A stretch of 64,000 bases of DNA from Actinomadura sp. DC4. GTDB taxonomy: Bacteria > Actinomycetota > Actinomycetes > Streptosporangiales > Streptosporangiaceae. Location of the stretch: NCBI RefSeq assembly GCF_030406325.1, contig NZ_JAUEQY010000009.1:186001-250000 (forward strand). Direction: 5' to 3'. Positions 33,073-40,470 of this stretch are shown piece after piece (the first letter of the stretch is position 1; each line of letters opens with the position of its first letter). A program made the position numbers and the translations under genes. The notes beneath the pieces are model-generated. The model was not told the DNA's origin. It saw only the letters and a list, made by a program, of their open reading frames with translations, and searched no databases.

Positions 33073-34590
33073 TTATTGATCTCCCGCGTTCTTGGTGAGC
33101 AGGTGCTCGCCGGTGCTCCTGATCTCGGCGATGAGCATCCGGATGTGTTCGGGGTTGATCTGGTGGTTCATCATGACGACGCGCAATGCCGCCACGCCCT
33201 CGACGTCGACCTTGGATATGAAGAAGCGGCCGTCGCTCCTTATCTTTTTTCTGATCTCCAGCTGCAGACGGTGGAGATGCTCTTTTTCGACGCCGGGCGG
33301 GCGATAGCGGAAGCAGAGAATGTTCGCCTCGGGATGGTGCAGTGTCTCGAAGTCTGGTTCGGCGAGAAGAATGCCGTGGGCGTCGTGCGTAAGGCGGCAC
33401 AGATATTCGATCTTCTCGGCGAACAGCGCGCGCCCGTAAATGGCCCACAGCGTCCACAGCGGCATGATCATCGGACGCTTGGTGCACTCGAAGTTCTTGT
33501 CGCCGCTGTCGTAGGCGCCGTAGATGTCGGGATCTTCGTCGAACACATAGCTGGCGCGCTGCTGGAACGCTCCCATGGCCTTTTCGGCGTTGCGGTAGAA
33601 CAGCAGCGTGCAGGGCGCCGGGACGAACATCATCTTGTGGGCGTCCCAGGTCAGCGAGTCGGCCCGCTCGATGCCCCGCAGCTTGCGGCGGAGCCGGTCC
33701 GACACCAGCAGGCTCGCGCCGTGCGCGCCGTCGACGTGCAGCCAGCTGCCGTGCTCGGCGGCGACGTCGGCGAGCTCGTCGATGGGGTCGAACGCGCCCA
33801 TCGTCGTGGTGCCGGCCGATGCCACCAGGCAGAACACACGGAGGTTCCGGCGCTCGGCGGCGGCGAGCGCGACGCGCGCCCGGTCGGCGTCGATCTGCTG
33901 GCGCCGGTTCACCGGCAGCCGGACGATCTGCGCCTCGCCGATGCCGAGCACGCCGACCGCACGCGCCAGGCTGTAGTGCACGTGCTCGCTCATCGCGATC
34001 GCCGGGCGCACGGACGTGCCCGACTCCCCGTTCGACCAGATGCCGGGGAAGGTGCTGTTGCGCGCCGCCAGCAGCGCGGTCAGGTTGGCCAGGGAACCGC
34101 CCGAGGTGGTCACCATGGCGAAGCGCCCCGGATCCCACCCGATGAAGCGGTTGAGCTCGTCGGCCATGATGCGTTCGGCGACGTTGGGGAGCTGGCCCGC
34201 CTCGTAGAACGACGACGGCTGGTTGACCACCGAGCTCACGAAGTCGATGACGCCGGCGAGCGGCACCGTGCCGGAGAACTGGCGCCCCATGTAGCCGGGC
34301 GAGTGAACCTGGATCCCGGTACGGACGTAAAGGTCGACGATCGCCGCCAGCTTCTTCTCGTCGAAGGCCGCGACGCTTTCGTGTTCGGTCGTCATAAGCT
34401 CGCGTGCGGCACGGATGAGAATCGCCGGGTCGGTGAGTTCGAGCCCTCTGACGGAGACGTCCGTAAGATGGGACTTTAAGCGGGCGACCACCGTCTCGGA
34501 ATTTTCATGGAAAAGGTGAGGATCGAATGCCGCATGCAGCGATTCGCTAAGTGTATTTAGGGAGTTGAATGCTGGCGGGGGGTTTTTCAC
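33073..34590 (-). CDS. PLP-dependent group II decarboxylase
   Basis: About 505 residues. Motifs of the family are complete: TTSGGSLANLTALLAAR, SEHVHYSLARAVGVLG (cofactor-stacking His), SAGTTTMGAFDPIDEL, HVDGAHG (residues 285-290) and TWDAHKM with the Schiff-base Lys at about 319. HVDGAHG/WDAHK (rather than HVDGAFG/CDGHKW) puts it near L-2,4-diaminobutyrate and similar amino-acid decarboxylases; the exact amino acid is unknown. GTG 34590 has AAAGGA 8 bases upstream and TATAAT 17 bases upstream; the frame opens earlier but has no ribosome site. First gene of the six-gene operon. Confidence 0.9.
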   Translation of the reverse strand: MKNPPPAFNSLNTLSESLHAAFDPHLFHENSETVVARLKSHLTDVSVRGLELTDPAILIRAARELMTTEHESVAAFDEKKLAAIVDLYVRTGIQVHSPGYMGRQFSGTVPLAGVIDFVSSVVNQPSSFYEAGQLPNVAERIMADELNRFIGWDPGRFAMVTTSGGSLANLTALLAARNSTFPGIWSNGESGTSVRPAIAMSEHVHYSLARAVGVLGIGEAQIVRLPVNRRQQIDADRARVALAAAERRNLRVFCLVASAGTTTMGAFDPIDELADVAAEHGSWLHVDGAHGASLLVSDRLRRKLRGIERADSLTWDAHKMMFVPAPCTLLFYRNAEKAMGAFQQRASYVFDEDPDIYGAYDSGDKNFECTKRPMIMPLWTLWAIYGRALFAEKIEYLCRLTHDAHGILLAEPDFETLHHPEANILCFRYRPPGVEKEHLHRLQLEIRKKIRSDGRFFISKVDVEGVAALRVVMMNHQINPEHIRMLIAEIRSTGEHLLTKNAGDQ

Positions 34591-34606
34591 TGCCGAATCC
34601 TTTTGG

Positions 34607-34612
34607 ATTATA
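34607..34612 (-). promoter_or_regulatory. -10 element of the decarboxylase/AidA-like operon
   Basis: Exact TATAAT on the minus strand (34612 to 34607), 16 bases before the GTG at 34590, so the leader would be very short. The hexamer at a 17-base spacing (CAGAGA) is a poor -35; ATGG just before the -10 could act as extended element. AT-rich region. Confidence 0.5.
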
Positions 34613-34848
34613 TGGCCATTCCTAGAGGGTCTCTGGCGGCTAGAGCTTAGGCAGACGGCGGCGGCGACGGCAAGGTAACGAATTGCTGGCCGCAGGGGCA
34701 TAGACAGCCCAAGAAGCTGCCGCCTTATCGGGGGCTATCTCCCTGTATTGAGTGAAATACGGCGCAAGGCTGGCATCTTGCTTATTTCCGCTGGAAACCC
34801 CGGGCGGTGAAGGCGCGTCCAGGCGATCTTATCGAAGATCCGCAAAGC

Positions 34849-35424
34849 TCAGTGCGATCTTCCCGGATGGTTGGCGAGGGCGAAGTGAAGGGTGTCGAGA
34901 GCCCATTTCCAGGAGGCGTCGGCCTCGCGTGGCGTGTGCCGGAATCCGCCCGCCATTTCCAGGCTCACATAGCCGTGAAAAGCGCCGCCGAGAAAGCGTA
35001 CCGCGTCGGTCTGGTCGGGCTCCGGCAGGTCGTAGCCGCGCAGAATCGCCCGCGTCATCGCGGCGTGCCGGGGCGCCGCGCTGGCGGCCGCCGTCTCCGG
35101 ATCGAGCTCGAAACGGGAGGCGGCGTACCGGCCAGGATGCTCCTTGGCGTAGCCGCGGTACGCGTCGGCGAACGCCACCAGGGCGTCCCTGCCCGCGCGT
35201 CCGGCGAGCGCTGCGGCGGCCCGGTCGGCCATCTCTTCCAGGGACAACAGCGCCACGCGCACCTTCAGCTCCCGCACGTTCTCGATGTGCGCGTACAGGC
35301 TCGGGTCCTTGACGCCGAGCCGGCGCGCGACCGCCGAGACGGTCACCCGGTCGAAACCGATCTCGTCGGCCAGCTCCGCCGCCGTCCGCGCGAGGCGCTC
35401 GCCGGTGATGCCCGCGCGTGCCAT
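34849..35424 (-). CDS. TetR-family regulator with WHG-type effector domain
   Basis: About 191 residues. N-terminal HTH: RLARTAAELADEIGFDRVTVSAVARRLGVKDPSLYAHIENVRELKVRV. C-terminal domain includes RFLGGAFHGYVSLEMAGGF, the TetR_C WHG-like signature. It sits upstream of, and on the same strand as, the decarboxylase operon, 258 bases away, and is divergent from the FBP-domain gene across a perfect palindrome (35459-35473). It may regulate either; the palindrome is adjacent to its own start. Confidence 0.9.
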   Translation of the reverse strand: MARAGITGERLARTAAELADEIGFDRVTVSAVARRLGVKDPSLYAHIENVRELKVRVALLSLEEMADRAAAALAGRAGRDALVAFADAYRGYAKEHPGRYAASRFELDPETAAASAAPRHAAMTRAILRGYDLPEPDQTDAVRFLGGAFHGYVSLEMAGGFRHTPREADASWKWALDTLHFALANHPGRSH

Positions 35425-35458
35425 GGGAGCTCCCTGCGCTAGACCAATAAGGCGTTTG

Positions 35459-35473
35459 CCTAATCATATTAGG
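35459..35473. promoter_or_regulatory. 15-bp palindrome between TetR and FBP genes
   Basis: Perfect inverted repeat CCTAAT CAT ATTAGG, A+T-rich within GC-rich DNA. An imperfect dyad (TAAGGC GTTT GCCTAA) overlaps it on the left. Placed 35 bases upstream of TetR (35424) and 20 bases before the FBP start (35493), it is a likely operator of the TetR protein controlling both. Confidence 0.7.
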
Positions 35474-35492
35474 GAAGCTAGCCTCGCGAAAC

Positions 35493-35993
35493 ATGAGACC
35501 GATCACTGAGAGCGACATCCGCAGGTCGTTCGTCAACTGTTCCAAGGGCGAGGCCCAGCGGCTGGGCGTCCCCAGGGATCTGGAAGAGCAGCCCTGGGAC
35601 GATCTCGACTTCCTGGGCTGGCGCGACCCGGGAGCGCCCGAGCGCGGCTACCTCGTCGCCGAGCGTGACGACGGCGGGCTCATCGGCGTCGTACTGCGGG
35701 CGACGCGGGGAGTCTCGCGCGGATTCACGGCGCGGAGCATGTGCTCGCTGTGCCTGACGACCCGTACGAGCGGCAGCGTGGCGCTGATGACGGCGCGCCG
35801 CACCGGCGAGGCCGGCCGCCAGGGCAACACGGTCGGGCGGTACCTCTGCACCGATCTGGCCTGTTCCCTCTACACGCGCGGCGTGAAGGAGTCGGCGGCG
35901 GGCGGGGACGTGGACGAGACGTTGCCGGTGGAGGAGAAGATCGCCCGTACGCGGGCCAACCTCACCGCCTTCATCGACAAGGTGACCACATAG
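35493..35993 (+). CDS. FBP C-terminal treble-clef Zn-finger protein
   Basis: About 166 residues. Cys pairs: MCSLCLTTRTSG and YLCTDLACSLYTRG, forming a four-cysteine treble clef typical of FBP_C (elongation-factor-G-binding/'fibronectin-binding') domains. Preceding GYLVAERDDGGLIGVVLRAT also fits. In the family such domains bind ribosomal elongation factors; physiological role unclear here. ATG 35493 has a short leader after the palindrome. A strong hairpin terminator follows the stop. Confidence 0.88.
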   Translation: MRPITESDIRRSFVNCSKGEAQRLGVPRDLEEQPWDDLDFLGWRDPGAPERGYLVAERDDGGLIGVVLRATRGVSRGFTARSMCSLCLTTRTSGSVALMTARRTGEAGRQGNTVGRYLCTDLACSLYTRGVKESAAGGDVDETLPVEEKIARTRANLTAFIDKVTT

Positions 35994-35996
35994 CGA

Positions 35997-36028
35997 CCGC
36001 GTCACCGCCGTCGGCGGCGGTGACGCGG
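35997..36028 (+). terminator. Rho-independent-type hairpin after FBP gene
   Basis: Perfect 13-bp stem: CCGCGTCACCGCC, loop GTCGGC, then the reverse complement. It starts 3 bases after the stop at 35993. No long U-run follows, as usual in high-GC actinomycetes. Confidence 0.75.
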
Positions 36029-36142
36029 TACGCCTTCGTCAGCTCACGCAGGCACGGGCACCGGGTCCCGGAAGCCGTTGTCGAGCACGGATCGGTCGGC
36101 GACGCTGCCGCTCCGGTTTCTCGCCGACCTGATGACGATCGC

Positions 36143-36220
36143 TCAGGACTCGCCCTGACCCGAGTAGGCGCAGAAGTGGCCCGCGGGGCAGTTCGGCGGG
36201 TTGGCCTCGGCGGTCGCTGT
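36143..36220 (-). pseudogene. Tail fragment of a peptidase inhibitor I36-like protein
   Basis: About 25 residues on the minus strand, ending at TGA: ATAEANPPNCPAGHFCAYSG then QGES. The NCPAGHFCAYSG motif is the cysteine-rich signature of Streptomyces-type metalloproteinase inhibitors (I36). No upstream signal peptide, no second half. A minimal fragment. Confidence 0.5.
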
Positions 36221-36270
36221 GGGAGGTCCTGCGCAGCCTCCATCTGCTGGGAAAGCCCGACGGCGCCGTC

Positions 36271-36510
36271 GTGTTCGGCGAGTGGAAGCACCGGGTGCGG
36301 TCGCGGCTCCAGAGGAGGCCGCCGATGCCGTCACGCCTGGCACCGCCGTACGGCTCCTCGGCCGACTTCCTGACCCCGTACGCCGGGGTCGGCTCGCTCC
36401 AGGCCGGCGCCGAGACCGTGCCGTCGACGACGCGCGGGCGGCTCCGCGACGACCTGTGCCTGGCCGACCGGCAGCGACGGCTTCCCGGCCGGGCGGGACC
36501 TGCCGCATGA
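36271..36510 (+). pseudogene. Fragment of an ArsR-like regulator or related wHTH protein
   Basis: The plus-strand frame reads GEWKHRVRSRLQ, then PYGSSADFLTPYAGVGSLQAG, TTRGRLRDDLCLADRQRRLPG. DFLTP followed by a helical stretch with RLRDDL-type spacing is characteristic of the middle of actinobacterial winged-helix (ArsR-type) regulators that carry no metal site. No DNA-binding domain remains. Probably a remnant. Confidence 0.4.
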
Positions 36511-36558
36511 CCTTCACCCTGCCCCGCCGGCCGCCCTCGAACGCGTGCCGGAGCCCGG

Positions 36559-36792
36559 ATGAACGATCCGCGCGGTTTCGCCGCCGGTCTGGTCGCGGGG
36601 TATCTCGCGCTCGGGCTGCTCATGGGAGGGCTGGGGGCGTACCACGCGGGCGCCCGCTCTGGGAGCACGCGGTGCGGCTGCCGGCCCGTGCGCGTCGTGG
36701 GCGCCGACTACCGGGTCGCCGCGGGCCTGGCCGTCGCGGTGGCGGCGTTCGGCCCGCTCCTCCACCCTCGCCTCGTCGTCGCCGGGACGTGA
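36559..36792 (+). CDS. Small membrane protein, unknown
   Basis: 77 residues, two hydrophobic helices: AAGLVAGYLALGLLMGGLG and VAAGLAVAVAAFGPLLHP. ATG 36559 has GGAG 5 bases upstream. Convergent with the RsbA-like gene (stop at 36796). Could be a remnant of a larger protein in this fragment-rich stretch. No family recognised. Confidence 0.4.
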   Translation: MNDPRGFAAGLVAGYLALGLLMGGLGAYHAGARSGSTRCGCRPVRVVGADYRVAAGLAVAVAAFGPLLHPRLVVAGT

Positions 36793-36795
36793 GCG

Positions 36796-37746
36796 TCAGA
36801 TGGCGAAGTGGGCGCGGATCGCCGTACGGCCCGGCCTCGTGTGCAGCCGTACGAGGTCGGACAGCTGGTGGACCAGGAGCACGCCGCGGCCGCCGGGCGA
36901 GTCGGGGGTCACCGGGCGGCGTCCCACGAGCGGGTCGGCGATGAACCCGGTGTCGCGGACCTCATAGATGAGGTACTCGTCCTGGCTCCAGATTCGCAGG
37001 TCGCCCGCCCCGCCGCCGTGCGCGAGGCTGTTGGCGGCCATCTCGTTCACGGCGAGCTCCACGTCCATGACCCGGTCGGCGGCCAGGCCGGACCGGCGGG
37101 CGTGCTCGACGGCCAGGGCGCGGGCCTGGTCCAGGTTCGTGTCGTCGAAGGCCAGCACCGCGAGCAGGCCGGCGGGCTCGGGCAGCGGCACGTCATAGGC
37201 CCGGCCGAGGCGCTCGGGCGCGTACGTGGCGCTGGGGCGTTCGCCCTCGTCGTCGATCAGGAGGGGATGGGTGGCGGCGGCGTCGGCGAGGACGCGCGGG
37301 TCCAGCCGCTCGGCGTCGTACGGGCACAGTATGGTCACCGCGCGGCCGGCGAACGCCAGGTTGATCAGTGCCTCGTGCTGCACGCAGGCGGGGTATTCGG
37401 CCTCGCTGCGGCCCGGCCAGATCGGCTCGCCGATCATCCGCACCCGGCCGTGCGCATGGGCGTCGGCGAAACCGCGGAGGACGCCGGGGATGATCCGTCC
37501 CGGATTGCGGCCGGCCTGGGTCATGTCCACCCAGCGGACGCCGGTGGCCGACTCGCCGAGCTCGGAGCGCAGCAGCCGAAGGTTCGGCCCGGGAGCGGCG
37601 ACCACGACGGGGTCGCCGAGCCTCAGCCCCTCACGGACGAACGGCGCCGTGCCGGCCAGATAGCCCTGGGCGCCTCGATAGAACAGCGCGGGATGAACGA
37701 ACGGCGCCGTGCCGGGCCGCGGCTTCGCGGCCTCCGGCTCACTCAT
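36796..37746 (-). CDS. RsbA-like anti-sigma regulator: MEDS + HATPase_c
   Basis: About 316 residues. Residues 15-180 form the MEDS (methanogen/methylotroph DcmR-sensory) domain (FVHPALFYRGAQGYLAGTAPF, GEPIWPGRSEAEYPACVQHE). Residues 200-316 are a GHKL ATPase: DVELAVNEMAANSLAHGGGAG (N-box) and SPGGRGVLLVHQLSDLVRLH (G-box). This fits an anti-sigma kinase of partner-switching type, binding a STAS antagonist. ATG 37746 has GGGAG 9 bases upstream; an earlier ATG (37755) abuts the ribosome site. Divergent from the STAS gene at 37904. Confidence 0.88.
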   Translation of the reverse strand: MSEPEAAKPRPGTAPFVHPALFYRGAQGYLAGTAPFVREGLRLGDPVVVAAPGPNLRLLRSELGESATGVRWVDMTQAGRNPGRIIPGVLRGFADAHAHGRVRMIGEPIWPGRSEAEYPACVQHEALINLAFAGRAVTILCPYDAERLDPRVLADAAATHPLLIDDEGERPSATYAPERLGRAYDVPLPEPAGLLAVLAFDDTNLDQARALAVEHARRSGLAADRVMDVELAVNEMAANSLAHGGGAGDLRIWSQDEYLIYEVRDTGFIADPLVGRRPVTPDSPGGRGVLLVHQLSDLVRLHTRPGRTAIRAHFAI

Positions 37747-37903
37747 CGCGCACATCTCCCGATCACCTTCTTACGTGGCGATAGTACGTGCAGAGCGGCG
37801 GTGTCACATCTTCGGCGGAACCGTGATCGGGAATCGCCCCTCGCCGGGCTATCATCCGGCTGGGAGCTAGTGATCTGAGGTTGAGGTCGAGGCGGGGAAC
37901 CAG

Positions 37904-38284
37904 ATGGTGGAACAGCTGACCGTTGGCACGCGCACAGCCGGGGAGACTGTGGTCCTGACGTTCGCGGGAGAGCTCGACGTCACCAACGCCGGACAGGCGG
38001 AAGAGGCGGTACGGGCCGCTCAGGCCGAACACCAGTGGGACTCACTTGTCTTCGACCTGAGCGGCCTGACGTTCATGGACTCGACCGGAGTCCGCGTGCT
38101 CGTACGCGCGCATCGTCTGGCCGCCCAGCGCGGGGGGACCATCGCGCTCGCCGGGCTGACGCCGTCGGTGTCCCGGATCATGGAGGTCACCGGGCTGGAC
38201 CGTGCCTTCGCCATCCACGCCACCCTCGGCGAGGCGCTCCCCGCCCACTCCCTGAGCAACGGGGACGACCGACGGTCCGGCTGA
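37904..38284 (+). CDS. STAS-domain anti-sigma factor antagonist
   Basis: About 126 residues. The STAS core (ETVVLTFAGELDVTNAGQAEEAV, then VFDLSGLTFMDSTGVRVLVRAHRL) has the phosphorylatable Ser in DSTG at residue 60. In the family the anti-sigma kinase phosphorylates this Ser and releases sigma factor when it is unphosphorylated. Next to the divergent MEDS-HATPase gene, so these two are a natural pair. A long helix GGTIALAGLTPSVSRIMEVTG follows as usual. Confidence 0.92.
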   Translation: MVEQLTVGTRTAGETVVLTFAGELDVTNAGQAEEAVRAAQAEHQWDSLVFDLSGLTFMDSTGVRVLVRAHRLAAQRGGTIALAGLTPSVSRIMEVTGLDRAFAIHATLGEALPAHSLSNGDDRRSG

Positions 38285-38436
38285 CCGCGCGTGGCACCGA
38301 AATACAATTATTGTTATGCCCGAAAATGGGTTACTCGCGCGATGTCCCGGTGAAGGCAAGAACCGGACAGGTCCCTTAAGCGTGGATGGCATAGGGTTAC
38401 CTCTGAGTACCCATAAAACGGTGGCAGGGGGCCCGC

Positions 38437-40470
38437 ATGTCTCCGGTACGTCCAAAGGATGGCCGGAACTACCACGCGGAGTTGGCGCTCGCCACTCTTC
38501 AATCCGTTCTCGGCGTCTACGCCGCGCTGATTCTCCGGCTGCCTTGGTGGAAGGGGCTTCTGTTCATCGGGGGCGCCATCGCGTTGACGGCTCTGTTCAT
38601 CGCCCTGTTCACCCGGCCGCCGGGCGACCCCACGGATCACGCCAGGGACTACCTCAAGACACTCGTCCGGTTGCAGATCGGTGCGGTGAAGTGGCTGGTG
38701 GCCGGGCTGCCCGGGGCCGCCGTGGTCCTGATGGCGTTCGGCGTGGTGTGGATCGCCTCGGACCATTCGTGCGCCGCACCGGTCGACCTGCGAATCCTCA
38801 CCGCGGAGGAGAACGTCCCCGCGCTCACCGAAGCGGCGGCCCACTACGTCGCGGACCGGTCGGGCGACGGCTGCCGGAATGCCATCGTCACCGTCTCGGC
38901 CGGTTCCGCGACACAGGACATCGAATCGGGATTCACGCGCGGCTGGAAGATATCGAGATCCGATTCCGGGTCGGCCACCTATTTCGGCCCGCGGCCCGAC
39001 GTATGGATTCCGGATACGACGGCGGCGGCGGTCGAGGCGCAGACCTATCTCGGCAATTCGTCCGGGGACCAGAACGACGAGGCCGAGCTGGAAATCGGCG
39101 GGTCGGTCGGTACGTCGCCGATGGTCATCGCGGTTTTCGGAAACGCCTACAGCCCGCCGGGGGCACACCCGGGCAGCCTCGACTCGCTCTACGCCGGGCT
39201 GAAGGCCGGCGGCGTGGACGTCCCGACGCGGCCGTCCGCCAAGACCTCGGAGGCGGCGCTGGTGTCGACGCCGGTGCTGTCCACGGCGACCCAGCACGGC
39301 TACGGCGTGAGTGCCCCGCAGGCCGAAAAGGTCATGAGCTCCGGCGGATCGGTCGCCGGCGACGCCGCCGCGATCCTGTGCCGGTTCCGCGCGCAGGACA
39401 TCGCGCACGGCAAGCCGCCCGCGCACACCGCCGTGGTCGTCCCGGAGATCGCGCTGGCGCGCTATGACAACAACCTCGCGATCGGGACCGGGCCCGGCTG
39501 CGAGAGCGGCCGCCGGGTGCCGGGCGACCCGGCGAGGTTCCCCGCACCGGCGTGGCGCATGTACCCCTACTACGCCGGCGACCTCCCGGTGCTCGACCAC
39601 CCCTTCGTCCACGTGCGCTGGCCCGGCGAGGTCAACGAGCCGAGAGACCACCTGGTCGAGGACTTCCGTTCCTGGCTCGCGGTGCGCTCGCCCGGCGTCG
39701 GCGGCTTCCGCACCCCGGATGGGCGGATCCCGGACGGCAGCGCCGGTGAGCTGCGTGAGCTCTCGGGCCTGTACGACCCCGGCCAGGCCATCCCTTCGAC
39801 CATCGGCGGCAAGGGCGCGTTGAACGCCGGCGCCGACCGGGCCAAGGCCGCCGCGCAGTGGGCGGAGGCGAACAACGTCTACCGCGCGGGACGCCCCTCG
39901 GTGTCGCTGAAGCTGTTGTTCGACATCTCCGGGTCGATGGCCACGCCGCTGGGTGACGGGGAGCCGCGCCTGTACCGCGCGCAGGAGATCGCGCGGAGCC
40001 TGCTGCAGAGCGTGCGCGACGACGACAAGATCCAGGTGTCGGAGTTCTCCACCCGCGCGCGGGTGAGCCTCGACCCACGCGCGGACGACGGGTACCCGCC
40101 CGGCGACCGCGGCGTCCTGCGGGACAGGATCCAGAACGAGCGGGCGAACGGGTCCGACCAGCCGCTCGCCGCGGCCATCTCCGACACCGCGAAACAGGTC
40201 GGCGACCCCGACGACCTGGTCGTGCTGACCGACGGGCAGCTCGCGAGCACCAACGCGGGCACGACGGCCTCGGCGGCGGCGCTGCGCAAGGCGTACCCGG
40301 ACCTCCGGGTGCACATCGTGCTGACCGGGCCGAAGACCTGCGGAGACGCCCTCATCAAGCAGATCGCCGGCGTGCTGGGTCCCCACACATGCGTCGACGG
40401 GTCGATCAAGCCGCCGGACGACACCGCCGACGCGGTGCTCGCGGCGGTCCTGTGGGGTGACGGCGCATGA
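38437..40470 (+). CDS. Membrane-anchored substrate-binding and VWA-domain protein
   Basis: About 677 residues. Two helices near the N-terminus (SVLGVYAALILRLPWWKGLLFIGGAIALTAL and WLVAGLPGAAVVLMAFGVVW). Then a periplasmic-type binding domain (residues 115-390, with a FGPRPDVWIPDTTAAA segment typical of SBP_bac_11). From about 480 a von Willebrand A domain: LFDISGSMATP (MIDAS DxSxS, D496), TRARVSLDPRAD and VLTDGQLAS. Binds a solute and then, by the VWA fold, a partner. GGGGG ribosome site. The stop overlaps the next gene (ATGA). No permease or ATPase is near. Confidence 0.82.
   Translation: MSPVRPKDGRNYHAELALATLQSVLGVYAALILRLPWWKGLLFIGGAIALTALFIALFTRPPGDPTDHARDYLKTLVRLQIGAVKWLVAGLPGAAVVLMAFGVVWIASDHSCAAPVDLRILTAEENVPALTEAAAHYVADRSGDGCRNAIVTVSAGSATQDIESGFTRGWKISRSDSGSATYFGPRPDVWIPDTTAAAVEAQTYLGNSSGDQNDEAELEIGGSVGTSPMVIAVFGNAYSPPGAHPGSLDSLYAGLKAGGVDVPTRPSAKTSEAALVSTPVLSTATQHGYGVSAPQAEKVMSSGGSVAGDAAAILCRFRAQDIAHGKPPAHTAVVVPEIALARYDNNLAIGTGPGCESGRRVPGDPARFPAPAWRMYPYYAGDLPVLDHPFVHVRWPGEVNEPRDHLVEDFRSWLAVRSPGVGGFRTPDGRIPDGSAGELRELSGLYDPGQAIPSTIGGKGALNAGADRAKAAAQWAEANNVYRAGRPSVSLKLLFDISGSMATPLGDGEPRLYRAQEIARSLLQSVRDDDKIQVSEFSTRARVSLDPRADDGYPPGDRGVLRDRIQNERANGSDQPLAAAISDTAKQVGDPDDLVVLTDGQLASTNAGTTASAAALRKAYPDLRVHIVLTGPKTCGDALIKQIAGVLGPHTCVDGSIKPPDDTADAVLAAVLWGDGA

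Noticed and set aside
31432-34479. 1015-aa plus-strand frame over the decarboxylase/adenylase genes
   Set aside because: Only antisense shadow of two genes with clear catalytic motifs; no recognisable domain.
34620-34701. Extended N-terminus of the decarboxylase (start near 34701)
   Set aside because: No ribosome site there; the -10 TATAAT at 34607-34612 would lie inside the coding sequence. GTG 34590 with AAAGGA is preferred.
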